DNA of 64,000 nucleotides from Legionella maceachernii (GTDB lineage: Bacteria; Pseudomonadota; Gammaproteobacteria; Legionellales; Legionellaceae): assembly GCF_900167045.1 (NCBI RefSeq), contig NZ_FUXJ01000005.1, forward strand, positions 124,001-188,000. The letters are read 5' to 3'. Shown one piece after another: positions 9,039 through 18,412 of the stretch. Positions within the stretch are counted from its first letter, which is position 1. Each line of letters opens with the position of its first letter. The notes below the pieces were generated by a model that saw only the letters and a list, made by a program, of their open reading frames with translations, did not search any database and was not told the DNA's origin. The position numbers were made by a program, and so were the translations under genes.

Positions 9039-11615
9039 TTAATCCAAATGAGTTAATTCGGCAATTAAAGCTTGTTTAAGGCTTTCTTTCTCTTTGGTAT
9101 TTAAAGACTGTCCCTTTAAAGTAGAAATAAAAAACATGTCTTCTGCACGTTCACCGGCTGTTGCAATCTTAGCATTATGTAAGTGAATCTCATGACTGAG
9201 AAAAACATGACTAATGCTCGCTAACAAACCGGGGCGGTCAGGAGTTACTAAAAATAAACGACTAAAATGCGCTTCAGTCTCTTCAAAAGTAATTTGTGGC
9301 TTTAATTTGAAATGCGCTTGTGTGCGTGATAATCGACGACGTGTGATAGTGGGTAATTCGGTTGTATTCGCCAGTTGTTCCTCAAGCGCTTTCTGTATAC
9401 CTGCGGTTCGTTGTTTATCGAAAAAGGCCTGATGTTGCTCATCAAGAATAATATAAGTATCTAAGTCATAATTATTATCACACGTTAAGATGGTGGCTTC
9501 TTGAATGGTCGCATAATGGTTGCTAAGAACGGTTGTGGTAATAATAAACCGTTCATCACGATGGGGCATGTAAATGAAAACTTCTGTGCCGCCTTCACTG
9601 TGGTGAGGCATAATCATAACGAGGGGGTATTTTTTGCAATGAATAATGGCTTTTGTATGCCTAGCGATCACCTCAGCCGGTTGGTGAAGAAAATACTTTT
9701 CTTTAAAATTAGCCCATACCTTTTGAATGATTGAATGAGAAATGCCATCATCTGTAAGAATTTTTAAAGCTTGTTGCTGTCGGGAGCTAATCAATGACGT
9801 TTCATCCAGTGAAAGCTTTGCTTGTTGCATGAGTTGATTCGCTGCGCGATATAATTCTTTTAACAGCGAATCCTTCCAGGCGTTCCATAACGCAGGATTA
9901 GTGGCACAAATATCGGCGACAGTAAGCAAGTATAAATAGTCGAGGTATTCAGCGCGCGGTAGCTGACTGCAGAAATGTTGTACGGTTTTGGGATCATAAA
10001 TATCTTGTCGCTGAGCGGTTTGTGACATGAGCAAATGATGGCGTACCAGCCAAATTAAGAGGTTTGATGCTTCTTCACTTAGTTTATGCCGCAGTGAAAA
10101 TTGTTTTGCTTCTTCAGCACCTAACTCTGAATGATCTCCACCTCGTCCTTTAGCAATATCATGGAAGAGCGCTGCCAAATATAAAATAGCGCGATTCTTT
10201 ATTTGAGACATCAATTTGGCGGCTAAAGGGAATTGGTTGGCATACTCCGCTTTTAAAAATCGGGCAAGATTACGAATGACAAAGAGGGTGTGTTGATCAA
10301 CAGTGTAAACATGGAACAAATCATATTGCATTTGTCCTGTTACGGCAGCAAAACAATCCAAATATCGTCCCAAAACCCCATAACGATTCATATGATGCAG
10401 GGCTTCATAAGGATCTTCTGTTTCAAATAAAGCAAGAAACGTTTGTGTAGCGAATTTGGAGAGACGAAAACGATTGCCGATTAAATAAAGATGCTGACGA
10501 ATCAAGCGAATCGTACTGGCACGAACCCCCTCAATATTTGGTATTTTAGCAATCCAAAGAAAGATTTCGAGTAACGCTTGCGGTTTATACGCGAAAATCC
10601 TGTTGTTCTTCACTTCAATGTAATTGTTTGAGAGTTGAAAATAACGATTAAGAGGGGTTATGCGCTGCTTTTGTTGATGCACAATTGCTTCAGCGAACCA
10701 TTGTAAAAGCATTTCATTGAGCTCTCGGCTTCGCTTAATCACTTTAAAATAAGTCTTCATAAACTGCTCAATAGCAAGTGAGTGTGCATTATCGTGGAAC
10801 CCGAAAAGTGCTGCTAATTTCATTTGATAATCAAATAGCAAACGCTCTTCCTGTTTCTCAGATAATAAGTGCAAAGCAAAACGAACTCGCCACAAAAAAT
10901 GTTGGCATGCGATCAATTCTTCGTATTCTTTATCGGTAATAAAGCCGCAATTGATTCCATCAGCTAGTTTTTTAATGCCAAAATGGCGTTTGCCAATGGA
11001 TAATAAAATTTGTAAATCGCGCAATCCCCCTGGTCCATTTTTAACATTCGGCTCCAAATTATACGCAGTTTCTCCATACTTGGCGTAACGCCGCAGCTGC
11101 TCTTGCTGCTTGGCAAAGAAATAATCATGACTGGGCCACATGTGAAGAGGATGAGTTTGATACAGGAGCTCTTCCATTAAACTACCGCGTCCACACAGCA
11201 AATGCATATCTAAAATACTTGAAATGACACTGAGATCGCGTGCGGCTAACTCAGCGCAAGCGTCTACTGTGGTCAGTTGATGACTCACTTCCAAGCCGAC
11301 ATCCCAGCAATCTTGAATAAACGCTTGAGCATGCTGCAATTGTGATTTTGTAATTTTTTCTGAATGGAGTAACAGTAAATCAACATCTGAGTGCAGTTGG
11401 AGTTCGCGCCGCCCGTAACTTCCAAGCGCTAATAAACAAAATTGATTACTCAGGTGCAGGCGGTTTTTTTGAAATAAAGTGAGGAGAATCTCATCAATAA
11501 AACCCACCAGTTTGTGAGTGAGTGTACTAATGTTGGTTTTTTGCTTAAATTCTTCACATAGCTCATTTTTGAACTGATTAATGGATTGCTTGAAAGACAG
11601 GTTATCGTTCTTCAT
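9039..11615 (-). CDS. glnD: Bifunctional PII uridylyltransferase/uridylyl-removing enzyme GlnD
   Basis: GlnD (858 aa) senses glutamine and modifies the PII signalling protein, linking nitrogen status to glutamine synthetase control. The domains appear in the expected order: nucleotidyltransferase with GSYGRRELQLHSDVD, a central helical region, an HD uridylyl-removing domain (ALFHDIAKGRGGDHSE), and two C-terminal ACT domains, the second at VTPDRPGLLASISHVFL. The length matches the family. Its start overlaps the end of map by 14 nt, so the two are translationally linked. Confidence 0.97.
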   Translation of the reverse strand: MKNDNLSFKQSINQFKNELCEEFKQKTNISTLTHKLVGFIDEILLTLFQKNRLHLSNQFCLLALGSYGRRELQLHSDVDLLLLHSEKITKSQLQHAQAFIQDCWDVGLEVSHQLTTVDACAELAARDLSVISSILDMHLLCGRGSLMEELLYQTHPLHMWPSHDYFFAKQQEQLRRYAKYGETAYNLEPNVKNGPGGLRDLQILLSIGKRHFGIKKLADGINCGFITDKEYEELIACQHFLWRVRFALHLLSEKQEERLLFDYQMKLAALFGFHDNAHSLAIEQFMKTYFKVIKRSRELNEMLLQWFAEAIVHQQKQRITPLNRYFQLSNNYIEVKNNRIFAYKPQALLEIFLWIAKIPNIEGVRASTIRLIRQHLYLIGNRFRLSKFATQTFLALFETEDPYEALHHMNRYGVLGRYLDCFAAVTGQMQYDLFHVYTVDQHTLFVIRNLARFLKAEYANQFPLAAKLMSQIKNRAILYLAALFHDIAKGRGGDHSELGAEEAKQFSLRHKLSEEASNLLIWLVRHHLLMSQTAQRQDIYDPKTVQHFCSQLPRAEYLDYLYLLTVADICATNPALWNAWKDSLLKELYRAANQLMQQAKLSLDETSLISSRQQQALKILTDDGISHSIIQKVWANFKEKYFLHQPAEVIARHTKAIIHCKKYPLVMIMPHHSEGGTEVFIYMPHRDERFIITTTVLSNHYATIQEATILTCDNNYDLDTYIILDEQHQAFFDKQRTAGIQKALEEQLANTTELPTITRRRLSRTQAHFKLKPQITFEETEAHFSRLFLVTPDRPGLLASISHVFLSHEIHLHNAKIATAGERAEDMFFISTLKGQSLNTKEKESLKQALIAELTHLD

Positions 11616-12366
11616 TACGTAAAGTAAGTATTTCTACCCCATCTTCTGTGACCAAAAGAGTATGTTCCCACTGTGCAGAGAGGCTATGATCTTTGGTGAC
11701 CACTGTCCATTTATCGGGGAGGAGCCGAGTGTGATGTTTACCGGCGTTGATCATGGGCTCAATCGTAAAAGTCATACCCTGCCGCAATATTTCTCCAGTG
11801 CCAGGGATCCCATAGTGAAGCACTTGAGGGTCTTCGTGAAAAATACGTCCAATGCCATGTCCACAATATTCACGCACGACTGAACAGCGGTTTTTTTCAG
11901 CAAATGTCTGGATTGCATAACCAATATCGCCTAAGCGGACGCCTGGCTTTACCATTTCAATGCCGATAAAAAGGCATTCATGGGCGACATCAACGACATG
12001 CTTGGCTTTAATGGAGGGTTCGCCAACAAAAAACATCTTGCTTGTGTCGCCATGGTAACCGTCTTTAATGACGGTGATATCAATATTGATAATATCACCT
12101 TCCTTGAGTGCCTTTTTCCCCGGTATACCGTGGCAAACCACATGATTAATTGAAGTACATATGGATTTAGGAAAACCATTATAATTTAAAGGAGCAGGAA
12201 TAGCCTGCTGTACATTGACAATATAGTCATGACAGATTGTGTTCAATTCGTCGGTTGTAATTCCCTCACGCACATAAGGACCAATCATTTCGAGCACTTC
12301 ACCAGCAAGACGACCAGCTACCCGCATTTTTTCAATTTCTTCAGGGGTTTTAATTGTTACTGCCAT
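11602..12366 (-). CDS. map: Methionine aminopeptidase, type I
   Basis: Map (254 aa) removes the initiator methionine from nascent proteins. The M24 metal ligands are visible: D in NIDITV, D in HGDTSKMF, H in CGHGIG, E in TIEPMI and E in QWEHTLL. It overlaps glnD, giving a map-glnD unit. Although rpsB-tsf often lies next to map in gammaproteobacteria, here two other genes separate map from rpsB. The YbaL-like antiporter gene lies upstream; a small hairpin at 12397-12412 is the only structure between them. Confidence 0.97.
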   Translation of the reverse strand: MAVTIKTPEEIEKMRVAGRLAGEVLEMIGPYVREGITTDELNTICHDYIVNVQQAIPAPLNYNGFPKSICTSINHVVCHGIPGKKALKEGDIINIDITVIKDGYHGDTSKMFFVGEPSIKAKHVVDVAHECLFIGIEMVKPGVRLGDIGYAIQTFAEKNRCSVVREYCGHGIGRIFHEDPQVLHYGIPGTGEILRQGMTFTIEPMINAGKHHTRLLPDKWTVVTKDHSLSAQWEHTLLVTEDGVEILTLRNEER

Positions 12367-12420
12367 TATTTTGCAATCCCAAAATTAACAATATTAGCAT
12401 AAGCGATTATGCGATAAAAA

Positions 12421-13626
12421 TTAGTTTGTGTCGCGAATTTGTTCAGATTTGAACCTATTAATTAGGGCAAAGAGCATTGGATTAATCATAATTGAAATTA
12501 TAGCACCGACAAGGATTAAATCTTTTGCTTGTTCAGACAACATTTCCAGTTTATAGCCTAGCTGAGCAAGGATAAAGGAAAACTCGCCAATTTGGGCAAG
12601 ACTTACTGAGATGATAAGTGCGGTATGAAAAGGATAATGGAATAGCCGAACAATAAAAAAGGCAATAAAGCTTTTTCCCATAATAATGATTGATACCGTC
12701 ATTAAGACGAGAAGTGGTTGCGAAATCAAAATTTCAGGCCGCAACAGCATACCTACGGAAATAAAAAATAACACAGCAAAGGCATCTCGCAAAGGCAATG
12801 TTTCTTCGGCTGCACGGCTACTTAATTTTGATTCACTCAAAAACATACCCGCAAAAAATGCACCTAACGCAAGAGAAACACCAAATAAATTAGCGGCGGT
12901 AAATGCCACCACAAGAGCGATGGCTAAAACACCTAAACGAAATAATTCATTCGAACCCTTTTTAGCGACGCTCGCAAGAAGTCGGGGCAAATATCGTCGG
13001 CCGAAAATGAGCATCAGGGTAAAAAAAGTAATGGCTTTAAGTAGGGTAACCCCGACTAAGAAAAACGGTGATGCGCTTGATTTTTCTGCTGCTTGGATAC
13101 CGGTCATTGCCGCAAGAGAAGGAAGGAAAATAAGGATGATGATGATCGCCAAGTCTTCAACAATCAGCCAACCAACCGCTATTCGGCCGTTAATGGTTTT
13201 AAGAAAATTCCATTCTTCTAAAGCACGAATTAGCACGACTGTACTTGCAACGGATAAAGCCAGGCCAAAAATTAATCCAGTCGCTAGAGGCCATCCAATT
13301 AAGGAAGAAAAACCAATCCCTAATAAGGTAGCGATAATCATTTGAGCAATGGCACCTGGAATGGCAATTTTTTTAACGGATTGTAAATCAGACAAAGAAA
13401 AATGAAGTCCAACGCTGAACATTAATAAGATAACGCCGATTTCTGCTAATTCAGCCGTTAAGGCCCGATCCGCGATATAACCAGGTGTTGATGGACCAAT
13501 AGCGACGCCTGCGATGATGTATCCGACGATAGGAGAAATACGTAAGCAATGGGCAAGATAACCAAAAATAAAAGCTAAACCGAAACCAGCAACTAAGATG
13601 GTGATGAGTGGCGTGTAATGCGTCAT
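12421..13626 (-). CDS. YbaL/KefB-type cation:proton antiporter lacking the RCK domain
   Basis: This 401-aa polytopic membrane protein matches the transporter half of YbaL/KefB (CPA2 family): RISPIVGYIIAGVAIGP near the start, GVILLMFSVGLHFS, VLIRALEEWNFL, and the LPLRDAFAVLFFISVGML signature. About 12 membrane segments are expected. The chain stops at ALINRFKSEQIRDTN, exactly where YbaL continues into its cytosolic TrkA-N (RCK) domain, and only 54 nt remain before map, so no separated remnant follows. The ATG at 13626 is chosen for its AGGAGGG ribosome-binding site rather than the upstream start at 13701. Substrate is unproven, probably K+ or Na+ against H+. Confidence 0.88.
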   Translation of the reverse strand: MTHYTPLITILVAGFGLAFIFGYLAHCLRISPIVGYIIAGVAIGPSTPGYIADRALTAELAEIGVILLMFSVGLHFSLSDLQSVKKIAIPGAIAQMIIATLLGIGFSSLIGWPLATGLIFGLALSVASTVVLIRALEEWNFLKTINGRIAVGWLIVEDLAIIIILIFLPSLAAMTGIQAAEKSSASPFFLVGVTLLKAITFFTLMLIFGRRYLPRLLASVAKKGSNELFRLGVLAIALVVAFTAANLFGVSLALGAFFAGMFLSESKLSSRAAEETLPLRDAFAVLFFISVGMLLRPEILISQPLLVLMTVSIIIMGKSFIAFFIVRLFHYPFHTALIISVSLAQIGEFSFILAQLGYKLEMLSEQAKDLILVGAIISIMINPMLFALINRFKSEQIRDTN

Positions 13627-13709
13627 ATCCCTCCTAGTGGTTATTTCCATAAAGCGCTTGAATTTTATTTCTGCAGGCTTCGCAAGTCCTGCAGAAAGCA
13701 TTATCTTAT

Positions 13710-14171
13710 TTAGTCTTCCATTTGCATTTGGTGCATCATTTGTTGAAATTGTGCCTTTTGTTGCGTATTTAATACGGCATACATTTGATGCTTGGCCATC
13801 ATTTTTGTTTTTATCATTGACGCCATGAGTTCTTTTTTCTGATTAATTAGACTATCCAGTTTAGATTCATCCATGTTGTCCGATTCAACGAGCTGATTGA
13901 GTTGAGAGCGAAGCGCTTTTATTTGCTGATGATTCGCTTGCATGGTTGTTTTGGCCTGTTCCTTAATTGCATTAATTTTAGCTTGCTGGTCGCTGCTTAA
14001 ATGCAATGAGTTAATCATTTGCTTAAATTTAGCTTCTTTACAACCGCAGGATTTGTTTGTTTGTTGTTGATCTTGCGGTTTTTGCTGCTGATTTTGAGAT
14101 TCAGCAAAAACTTGCCCTGCTATCAAAGAGAAAGCAACAATGATTATCCTTAAAATAGGTTTGTTCATCAT
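13710..14171 (-). CDS. Spy/CpxP-like LTxxQ periplasmic protein
   Basis: This 153-aa protein has a signal peptide ending VFA-E, then a Gln-rich linker, a CGC motif (SCGCKEAKF) and a helical, Met/Gln/Lys-rich body with LSSDQQ and LNTQQ elements typical of the Spy/CpxP LTxxQ family. It is probably a periplasmic chaperone or metal-responsive stress protein. The C-terminus is Met and His rich (FQQMMHQMQMED), compatible with copper binding, but this is inference. AAGGAC precedes the ATGATG start. It is read in the same direction as the antiporter gene 83 nt further on. Confidence 0.75.
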   Translation of the reverse strand: MMNKPILRIIIVAFSLIAGQVFAESQNQQQKPQDQQQTNKSCGCKEAKFKQMINSLHLSSDQQAKINAIKEQAKTTMQANHQQIKALRSQLNQLVESDNMDESKLDSLINQKKELMASMIKTKMMAKHQMYAVLNTQQKAQFQQMMHQMQMED

Positions 14172-14278
14172 ACTGTCCTTAGTTAAAGTTATTGATTACG
14201 GCAAGAAAGATTATAGACGGGAAATTCGATTTTTGCCCTTCCATGAATCTACTTTCTGCCGGGGAGGAGGCTAATTCA

Positions 14279-14307
14279 TTGATGATTAGACCTAATTGTG
14301 GTATAAC
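14279..14307 (+). promoter_or_regulatory. Promoter of rpsB
   Basis: TTGATG (14279-14284), a 17-nt spacer and TATAAC (14302-14307) form a good vegetative promoter. Transcription would start near 14314, giving a leader of about 90 nt before rpsB. Confidence 0.7.
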
Positions 14308-14313
14308 TATCGC

Positions 14314-14405
14314 GCTTTTTAAATACACACACGCTTCGTCACATACGACAGGGTCCCGCATGGGTGCCGTATGGGAAGCGTGGAGGCCTAACCCTGGAGA
14401 AAAAA
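14314..14405 (+). promoter_or_regulatory. Structured rpsB leader, probable S2 autoregulatory element
   Basis: The leader folds into nested perfect stems: CACGCTTC (14330-14337) with GAAGCGTG (14375-14382), and inside it CATACG (14342-14347) with CGTATG (14368-14373), enclosing CCC-GCAT-GGG (14355-14364). AGGGT (14350-14354) could also pair with ACCCT (14391-14395) next to the ribosome-binding site, forming a pseudoknot. In E. coli and relatives ribosomal protein S2 binds a conserved rpsB leader to repress rpsB-tsf; the placement and fold here suggest the same control. Confidence 0.65.
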
Positions 14406-15164
14406 ATGAATGTTAGTATGCGTGAACTGCTTGAAGCGGGTGCCCACTTTGGACATAGAACCCGATTTTGGAACCCAAAAATGGCTGAATACATTTTTGG
14501 TTCAAGAAATAAAATTCATATCATTAATTTAGAAAAAACGCTGCCCATGTTAAATGATGCGGTTAACTATGTTGGACGCTTGGCAGCCAATAAAGCAAAA
14601 ATTCTATTTGTTGGTACTAAAAGAGCTGCACAAGACAGTGTTCGAGAGCACGCAAAGCGCTGTGGTATGCCTTATGTCGATCATCGTTGGTTAGGCGGTA
14701 TGCTGACTAACTATAAAACTGTTCGTCAATCCATCTTCCGTCTGAAAGAATTGAAAGAAATGCGCGAAAAGGGTGCATTTAACGCAATGATTAAAAAAGA
14801 AGCCTTAATGCTGACTCGAGAGTTAGAAAAGCTAGAGCGCGGATTAGGGGGTATAGAAGAGATGGGTGGTTTGCCCGATGCGCTATTTGTTGTTGATGTT
14901 GGCTTTGAGCACATTGCTGTTGAGGAAGCTCGTCGTTTAAAAATCCCTGTGATTGGTATTGTTGATACGAATAACAATCCAGATAATGTTGATTATGTTA
15001 TTCCTGGTAACGATGATTCTATGCGCGCAGTAGATATCTACGTCCGTTGCATTGCCGATGCTATACTTGATGCTAAACGTGGAAATACTGTTGGTGGTGT
15101 TGCTTCTGATGCTGAATTTGTAGAAATTGCTGCTGAAAAAGAATCAGAAAAGACAGATGAGTAA
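14406..15164 (+). CDS. rpsB: 30S ribosomal protein S2
   Basis: S2 (252 aa) is a late-assembling 30S protein. The start at 14406 gives the family N-terminus [17 protein letters not shown] and follows a GGAG ribosome-binding site. Seen family blocks include [35 protein letters not shown] and the GVVDTNNNP-like [19 protein letters not shown]. It heads the rpsB-tsf-pyrH-frr cluster. Confidence 0.98.
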   Translation: MNVSMRELLEAGAHFGHRTRFWNPKMAEYIFGSRNKIHIINLEKTLPMLNDAVNYVGRLAANKAKILFVGTKRAAQDSVREHAKRCGMPYVDHRWLGGMLTNYKTVRQSIFRLKELKEMREKGAFNAMIKKEALMLTRELEKLERGLGGIEEMGGLPDALFVVDVGFEHIAVEEARRLKIPVIGIVDTNNNPDNVDYVIPGNDDSMRAVDIYVRCIADAILDAKRGNTVGGVASDAEFVEIAAEKESEKTDE

Positions 15165-15172
15165 TATTTTTC

Positions 15173-15247
15173 AGGGGTAGGGATGAATTAGTCATCTTGC
15201 TTTAAAAGAATGACGCAAGATGACTATTGCAAATAACACCTACCCCT
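15173..15247 (+). terminator. Nested perfect stem-loops between rpsB and tsf
   Basis: An outer stem AGGGGTAGG (15173-15181) / CCTACCCCT (15239-15247) encloses an inner perfect 12-bp stem (15189-15200 with 15215-15226). The outer arm is followed only by TTTT, then by the tsf ribosome-binding site GGAGGA. This looks like an attenuator or RNA-processing site that sets the S2:EF-Ts ratio rather than a full terminator; a partial terminator between rpsB and tsf is known in E. coli. Confidence 0.6.
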
Positions 15248-15269
15248 TTTGCTATGCGGAGGATTTTAT

Positions 15270-16148
15270 ATGTCAATTAGTGCTTCATTAGTTATGCAAC
15301 TTCGGGAGCGTACTGGCGCTGGTATGATGGAATGTAAGAAGTTTTTAATTGCTACTAACGGTGATATTGAGTTAGCAATTTCTGAGATGCGTAAAGCAGG
15401 GCAAGCAAAAGCAGACAAAAAGGCAGACAGAGTTGCGGCAGAAGGTGTTGTCGTTATTGCACGTTCTGACGATGGTCGTACTGCGGTTATGCTTGAAATT
15501 AACAGTGAAACTGATTTCGTTGCTCGTGACGAAAGCTTCACCGCTTTTGCAAACAAAGCTGTCGAAACAGCACTGCAAGGTTCAGAAGACATTAATGCGC
15601 TAGCCAATGCGAAATTAGTTGGAACGAATGTTACCGTTGAACAGGCGAGACAAGAGTTGATTGCCAAAATCGGAGAAAACATTAAATTACGTCGTTTGAT
15701 TCGCATGAGTTGCGATGGCGTTATTGGTTTTTATTTGCATGGTACTCGAATTGGTGTGATGGTGGCTTTAAAAAATGGCGATGAGGCCTTAGCTAAGGAT
15801 ATCGCTATGCACATTGCAGCTAGCCGCCCATTAGTTATTAATCGTGAGCAAGTTCCTGCTGATGCCATCGAAAATGAGCGTGATATCTTTACCGCTCAAG
15901 CTCGTGAAAGCGGAAAACCGCAAGAAATCATCGATAAAATGATTGAAGGTCGTATTAATAAATTCCTCGATGAAGTGAGCTTGATGGGGCAACCTTACGT
16001 GAAGGATCCTAACAAGAAAGTGAGTCAATTACTGAAAGAAAAAAATGCTGAAATCATCTCTTTCGTCCGTTACGAAGTGGGTGAAGGCATCGAGAAAAAA
16101 GAAGATAATTTTGTTGAAGAAGTAATGGCGCAGGTTCGTGATCAATGA
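15270..16148 (+). CDS. tsf: Elongation factor Ts
   Basis: EF-Ts (292 aa) exchanges GDP for GTP on EF-Tu. The N-terminal UBA-like domain shows [16 protein letters not shown], and the core has the TDFVARDE motif ([12 protein letters not shown]) that contacts EF-Tu. The ATG at 15270 is chosen because it follows GCGGAGGA and gives the standard N-terminus. The stop overlaps the pyrH start (ATGA). Confidence 0.98.
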   Translation: MSISASLVMQLRERTGAGMMECKKFLIATNGDIELAISEMRKAGQAKADKKADRVAAEGVVVIARSDDGRTAVMLEINSETDFVARDESFTAFANKAVETALQGSEDINALANAKLVGTNVTVEQARQELIAKIGENIKLRRLIRMSCDGVIGFYLHGTRIGVMVALKNGDEALAKDIAMHIAASRPLVINREQVPADAIENERDIFTAQARESGKPQEIIDKMIEGRINKFLDEVSLMGQPYVKDPNKKVSQLLKEKNAEIISFVRYEVGEGIEKKEDNFVEEVMAQVRDQ

Positions 16149-16888
16149 TGGACGATAATCACCCTAAATTAAAGTATAAACGCATTTTACTAAAATGCAG
16201 TGGTGAGGCATTGATGGGGAAATCTCAATCCGGGATTGACCCCTCTGTCCTGGATCGCATTGCTAAAGATGTCGCTGAGCTTATCCATATGGGTGTTGAA
16301 GTCGGTTTGGTTGTTGGTGGTGGAAACTTATTTCGTGGAAAAGCTTTATCTGAAGCTGGGCTTGGCCGTGTAACCGGTGATCATATGGGTATGTTGGCGA
16401 CGGTAATGAACGCTTTAGCTTTGCGTGACGCGCTTGAGCGCATTGATTTACCTGCTCGTATTATGTCGGCTATTCCTATGCTTGGCATTGTTGATCCTTA
16501 CCATCGACGTAAAGCAATTACCCATTTACGCAATGGACATGTGGTAATTTTTGCAGCAGGCACTGGTAATCCTTTTTTCACTACTGACACAGCTGCGTGC
16601 CTGAGAGCCATTGAAGTCGGCGCTGACGTTGTTTTGAAAGCGACAAAGGTTGATGGAATATATTCCGATGATCCTGTTAAAAATTTTAATGCCATCCGCT
16701 ATGATTACTTAACATACAAGCAGGTATTACAAGAGGGATTACAGGTAATGGATGCCACGGCAATTTGTTTATGTCAGGACCATGGCATGCCTTTACAAGT
16801 ATTTGACCTTGCCGAACCCCATGCCCTAAAGAAAATTGTTCTAGGTGAACAAGTAGGAACTATAGTAGGAGCAAACCATGATCAATGA
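16145..16888 (+). CDS. pyrH: UMP kinase
   Basis: PyrH (247 aa) phosphorylates UMP to UDP in pyrimidine nucleotide synthesis. It belongs to the amino-acid-kinase family, with [11 protein letters not shown] at the N-terminus, [10 protein letters not shown] and the nucleotide-binding [24 protein letters not shown] block. Two adjacent ATGs occur at 16145 and 16148; the first overlaps the tsf stop. The 3' end overlaps frr by 11 nt, so the three genes are translationally coupled. Confidence 0.97.
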   Translation: MMDDNHPKLKYKRILLKCSGEALMGKSQSGIDPSVLDRIAKDVAELIHMGVEVGLVVGGGNLFRGKALSEAGLGRVTGDHMGMLATVMNALALRDALERIDLPARIMSAIPMLGIVDPYHRRKAITHLRNGHVVIFAAGTGNPFFTTDTAACLRAIEVGADVVLKATKVDGIYSDDPVKNFNAIRYDYLTYKQVLQEGLQVMDATAICLCQDHGMPLQVFDLAEPHALKKIVLGEQVGTIVGANHDQ

Positions 16889-17435
16889 TATTAAGCAAGA
16901 TACTGAAAAGCGGATGAAGAAGGCTGTTGAAGCGTTTCGAAATGACTTAGGCAAAGTAAGAACGGGAAGAGCAAATGTAGGTCTTCTTGACCATGTCATA
17001 GTCGATTATTATGGAAATCCCACACCCATAAATCAAATTGCAAACATCACAAGCAGTGACTCGCGCACTCTAGTGGTCACTCCTTGGGAAAAATCGATGG
17101 TTGCTGCTGTTGAAAAAGCCATTTTAACGTCTGATCTTGGCTTAAACCCAGCAACTGCGGGTAATGCAATTCGAGTTCCAATGCCACCTTTAACTGAAGA
17201 GCGCCGAAAGGAGCTCATTAAAGTAGTTCGTGGCGAGGGTGAGCATGCACGAGTTGCAATTCGCAATATTCGTCGTGATGCAAACAATCATTTAAAGGAA
17301 TTAGTTAAAGATAAGTCAATTTCTGAAGATGATGAACGTCGTGCTGCCGAGGTTATCCAAAAAATTACCGACAAACATATTGCTGATGTGGATGTTGCTT
17401 TGCAGGAAAAAGAAAAAGATTTGATGGAAATTTAA
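16878..17435 (+). CDS. frr: Ribosome recycling factor
   Basis: RRF (185 aa, exact family length) splits post-termination ribosomes with EF-G. The N-terminal [13 protein letters not shown] and the C-terminal [19 protein letters not shown] motifs are canonical. It is the last gene of the rpsB cluster and is followed within 25 nt by a long tandem-repeat array rather than by a visible intrinsic terminator. Confidence 0.98.
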   Translation: MINDIKQDTEKRMKKAVEAFRNDLGKVRTGRANVGLLDHVIVDYYGNPTPINQIANITSSDSRTLVVTPWEKSMVAAVEKAILTSDLGLNPATAGNAIRVPMPPLTEERRKELIKVVRGEGEHARVAIRNIRRDANNHLKELVKDKSISEDDERRAAEVIQKITDKHIADVDVALQEKEKDLMEI

Positions 17436-17458
17436 TAGTTACTTTCCCCCTCTTATGC

Positions 17459-18085
17459 CATCCTGAGCAAAGCGAAGGACCTCCCGACTCTTGGCAGTAA
17501 CCCCACTAAGGAGATCCCTCACTACGTTCGGGACGACAATACAACTCACTGTCATCCTGAGCAAAGCGAAGGACCTCCCGACTCTTGGCAGTAACCCTAC
17601 CAAGGAGATCCCTCACTATGTTCGGAACGACAACACCATTGTCATCCTGAGCAAAGCGAAGGACCTCCCGACTCTTGGCAATAACCCCACCAAGGAGATC
17701 CTTCGCGTTGCTCAGGACGACAATACCCCTGTCATCCTGAGCAACGCGAAGGACCTCCCGACTCTTGGCAGTAACTCCACTAAGGAGATCCCTCACTACG
17801 CTCAGGACGACAACACCACCGTCATCCTGAGCGAAGCGAAGGACCTCCCAACTCTTGGCAATAACCCCACTAAGGAGATCCCTCACTACATTCGGGACGA
17901 CAACACCACCGTCATCCTGAGCAAAGCGAAGGACCTCCCGACTCTTGGCAGTAACCCCACCAAGGAGATCCTTCGCTTCGCTCAGGACGACAATACCCCT
18001 GTCATCCTGAGCAACGCGAAGGACCTCCCGACTCTTGGCAGTAACTCCACTAAGGAGATCCTTCGCTTCGCTCAGGACGACAAAC
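17459..18085. repeat. 90-bp tandem palindromic repeat array (about 7 units)
   Basis: The block TCATCCTGAGC recurs near 17459, 17553, 17643, 17733, 17823, 17913 and 18003: one 94-bp step and then exact 90-bp steps. Each unit has an arm like GTCATCCTGAGCAAAGCGAA, a conserved centre CGACTCTTGGCAGTAAC, and the inverse arm ending CTCAGGACGAC, so every unit can fold into a hairpin. The period is a multiple of three, which leaves long open frames on both strands; these are not genes. The same unit occurs at 1-240. Confidence 0.93.
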
Positions 18086-18375
18086 AACAGGAGATCCCTC
18101 ACTACGTTCGGGACGACAAACAACAGGAGATCCTTCACTGCGTTCAGGACGACAAACAACAGGAGATCCTTCACTACGTTCGGGACGATAAACAACAGGA
18201 GATCCTTCACTACGCTCAGGACGACAAACAACAGGAGATCCTTCACTGCGTTCAGGAGACGACAAACAACGGGAGATCCTTCACTACGCTCAGGACGACA
18301 AACACAGAAGATTCGTCACTATGTTCTGGATGACAAACACAGAAGATTCTTCACTATGTTCAAGACGACAAGCAG
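18086..18375. repeat. 36-bp tandem repeat array derived from the 90-bp unit (about 8 units)
   Basis: GAGATCC recurs at 18091, 18127, 18163, 18199 and 18235 (36-bp steps) and at 18273 (38 bp), then in two decayed copies near 18309 and 18345. Each unit is only the right arm of the 90-bp repeat plus an ACAAACAACAG joint. The array therefore looks like a secondary amplification of half a unit, with copies decaying toward the distal end. No gene is supported. Confidence 0.9.
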
Positions 18376-18412
18376 TTTGCGAAAGATGACCGTGCTTTTC
18401 TTTTATGGAGCC

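Noticed and set aside
9501-9734. Small frame antisense to glnD
   Set aside because: No start context or family likeness; it is a shadow of glnD.
12686-13345. 219-codon open frame antisense to the YbaL-like gene
   Set aside because: It is fully overlapped by a strong membrane-transporter gene and its sequence is Arg/Lys/Ala/Pro-biased, as expected of an antisense shadow.
17459-18375. CRISPR array
   Set aside because: The units are longer than CRISPR repeats, palindromic throughout, have no unique spacers, and no cas gene is near.
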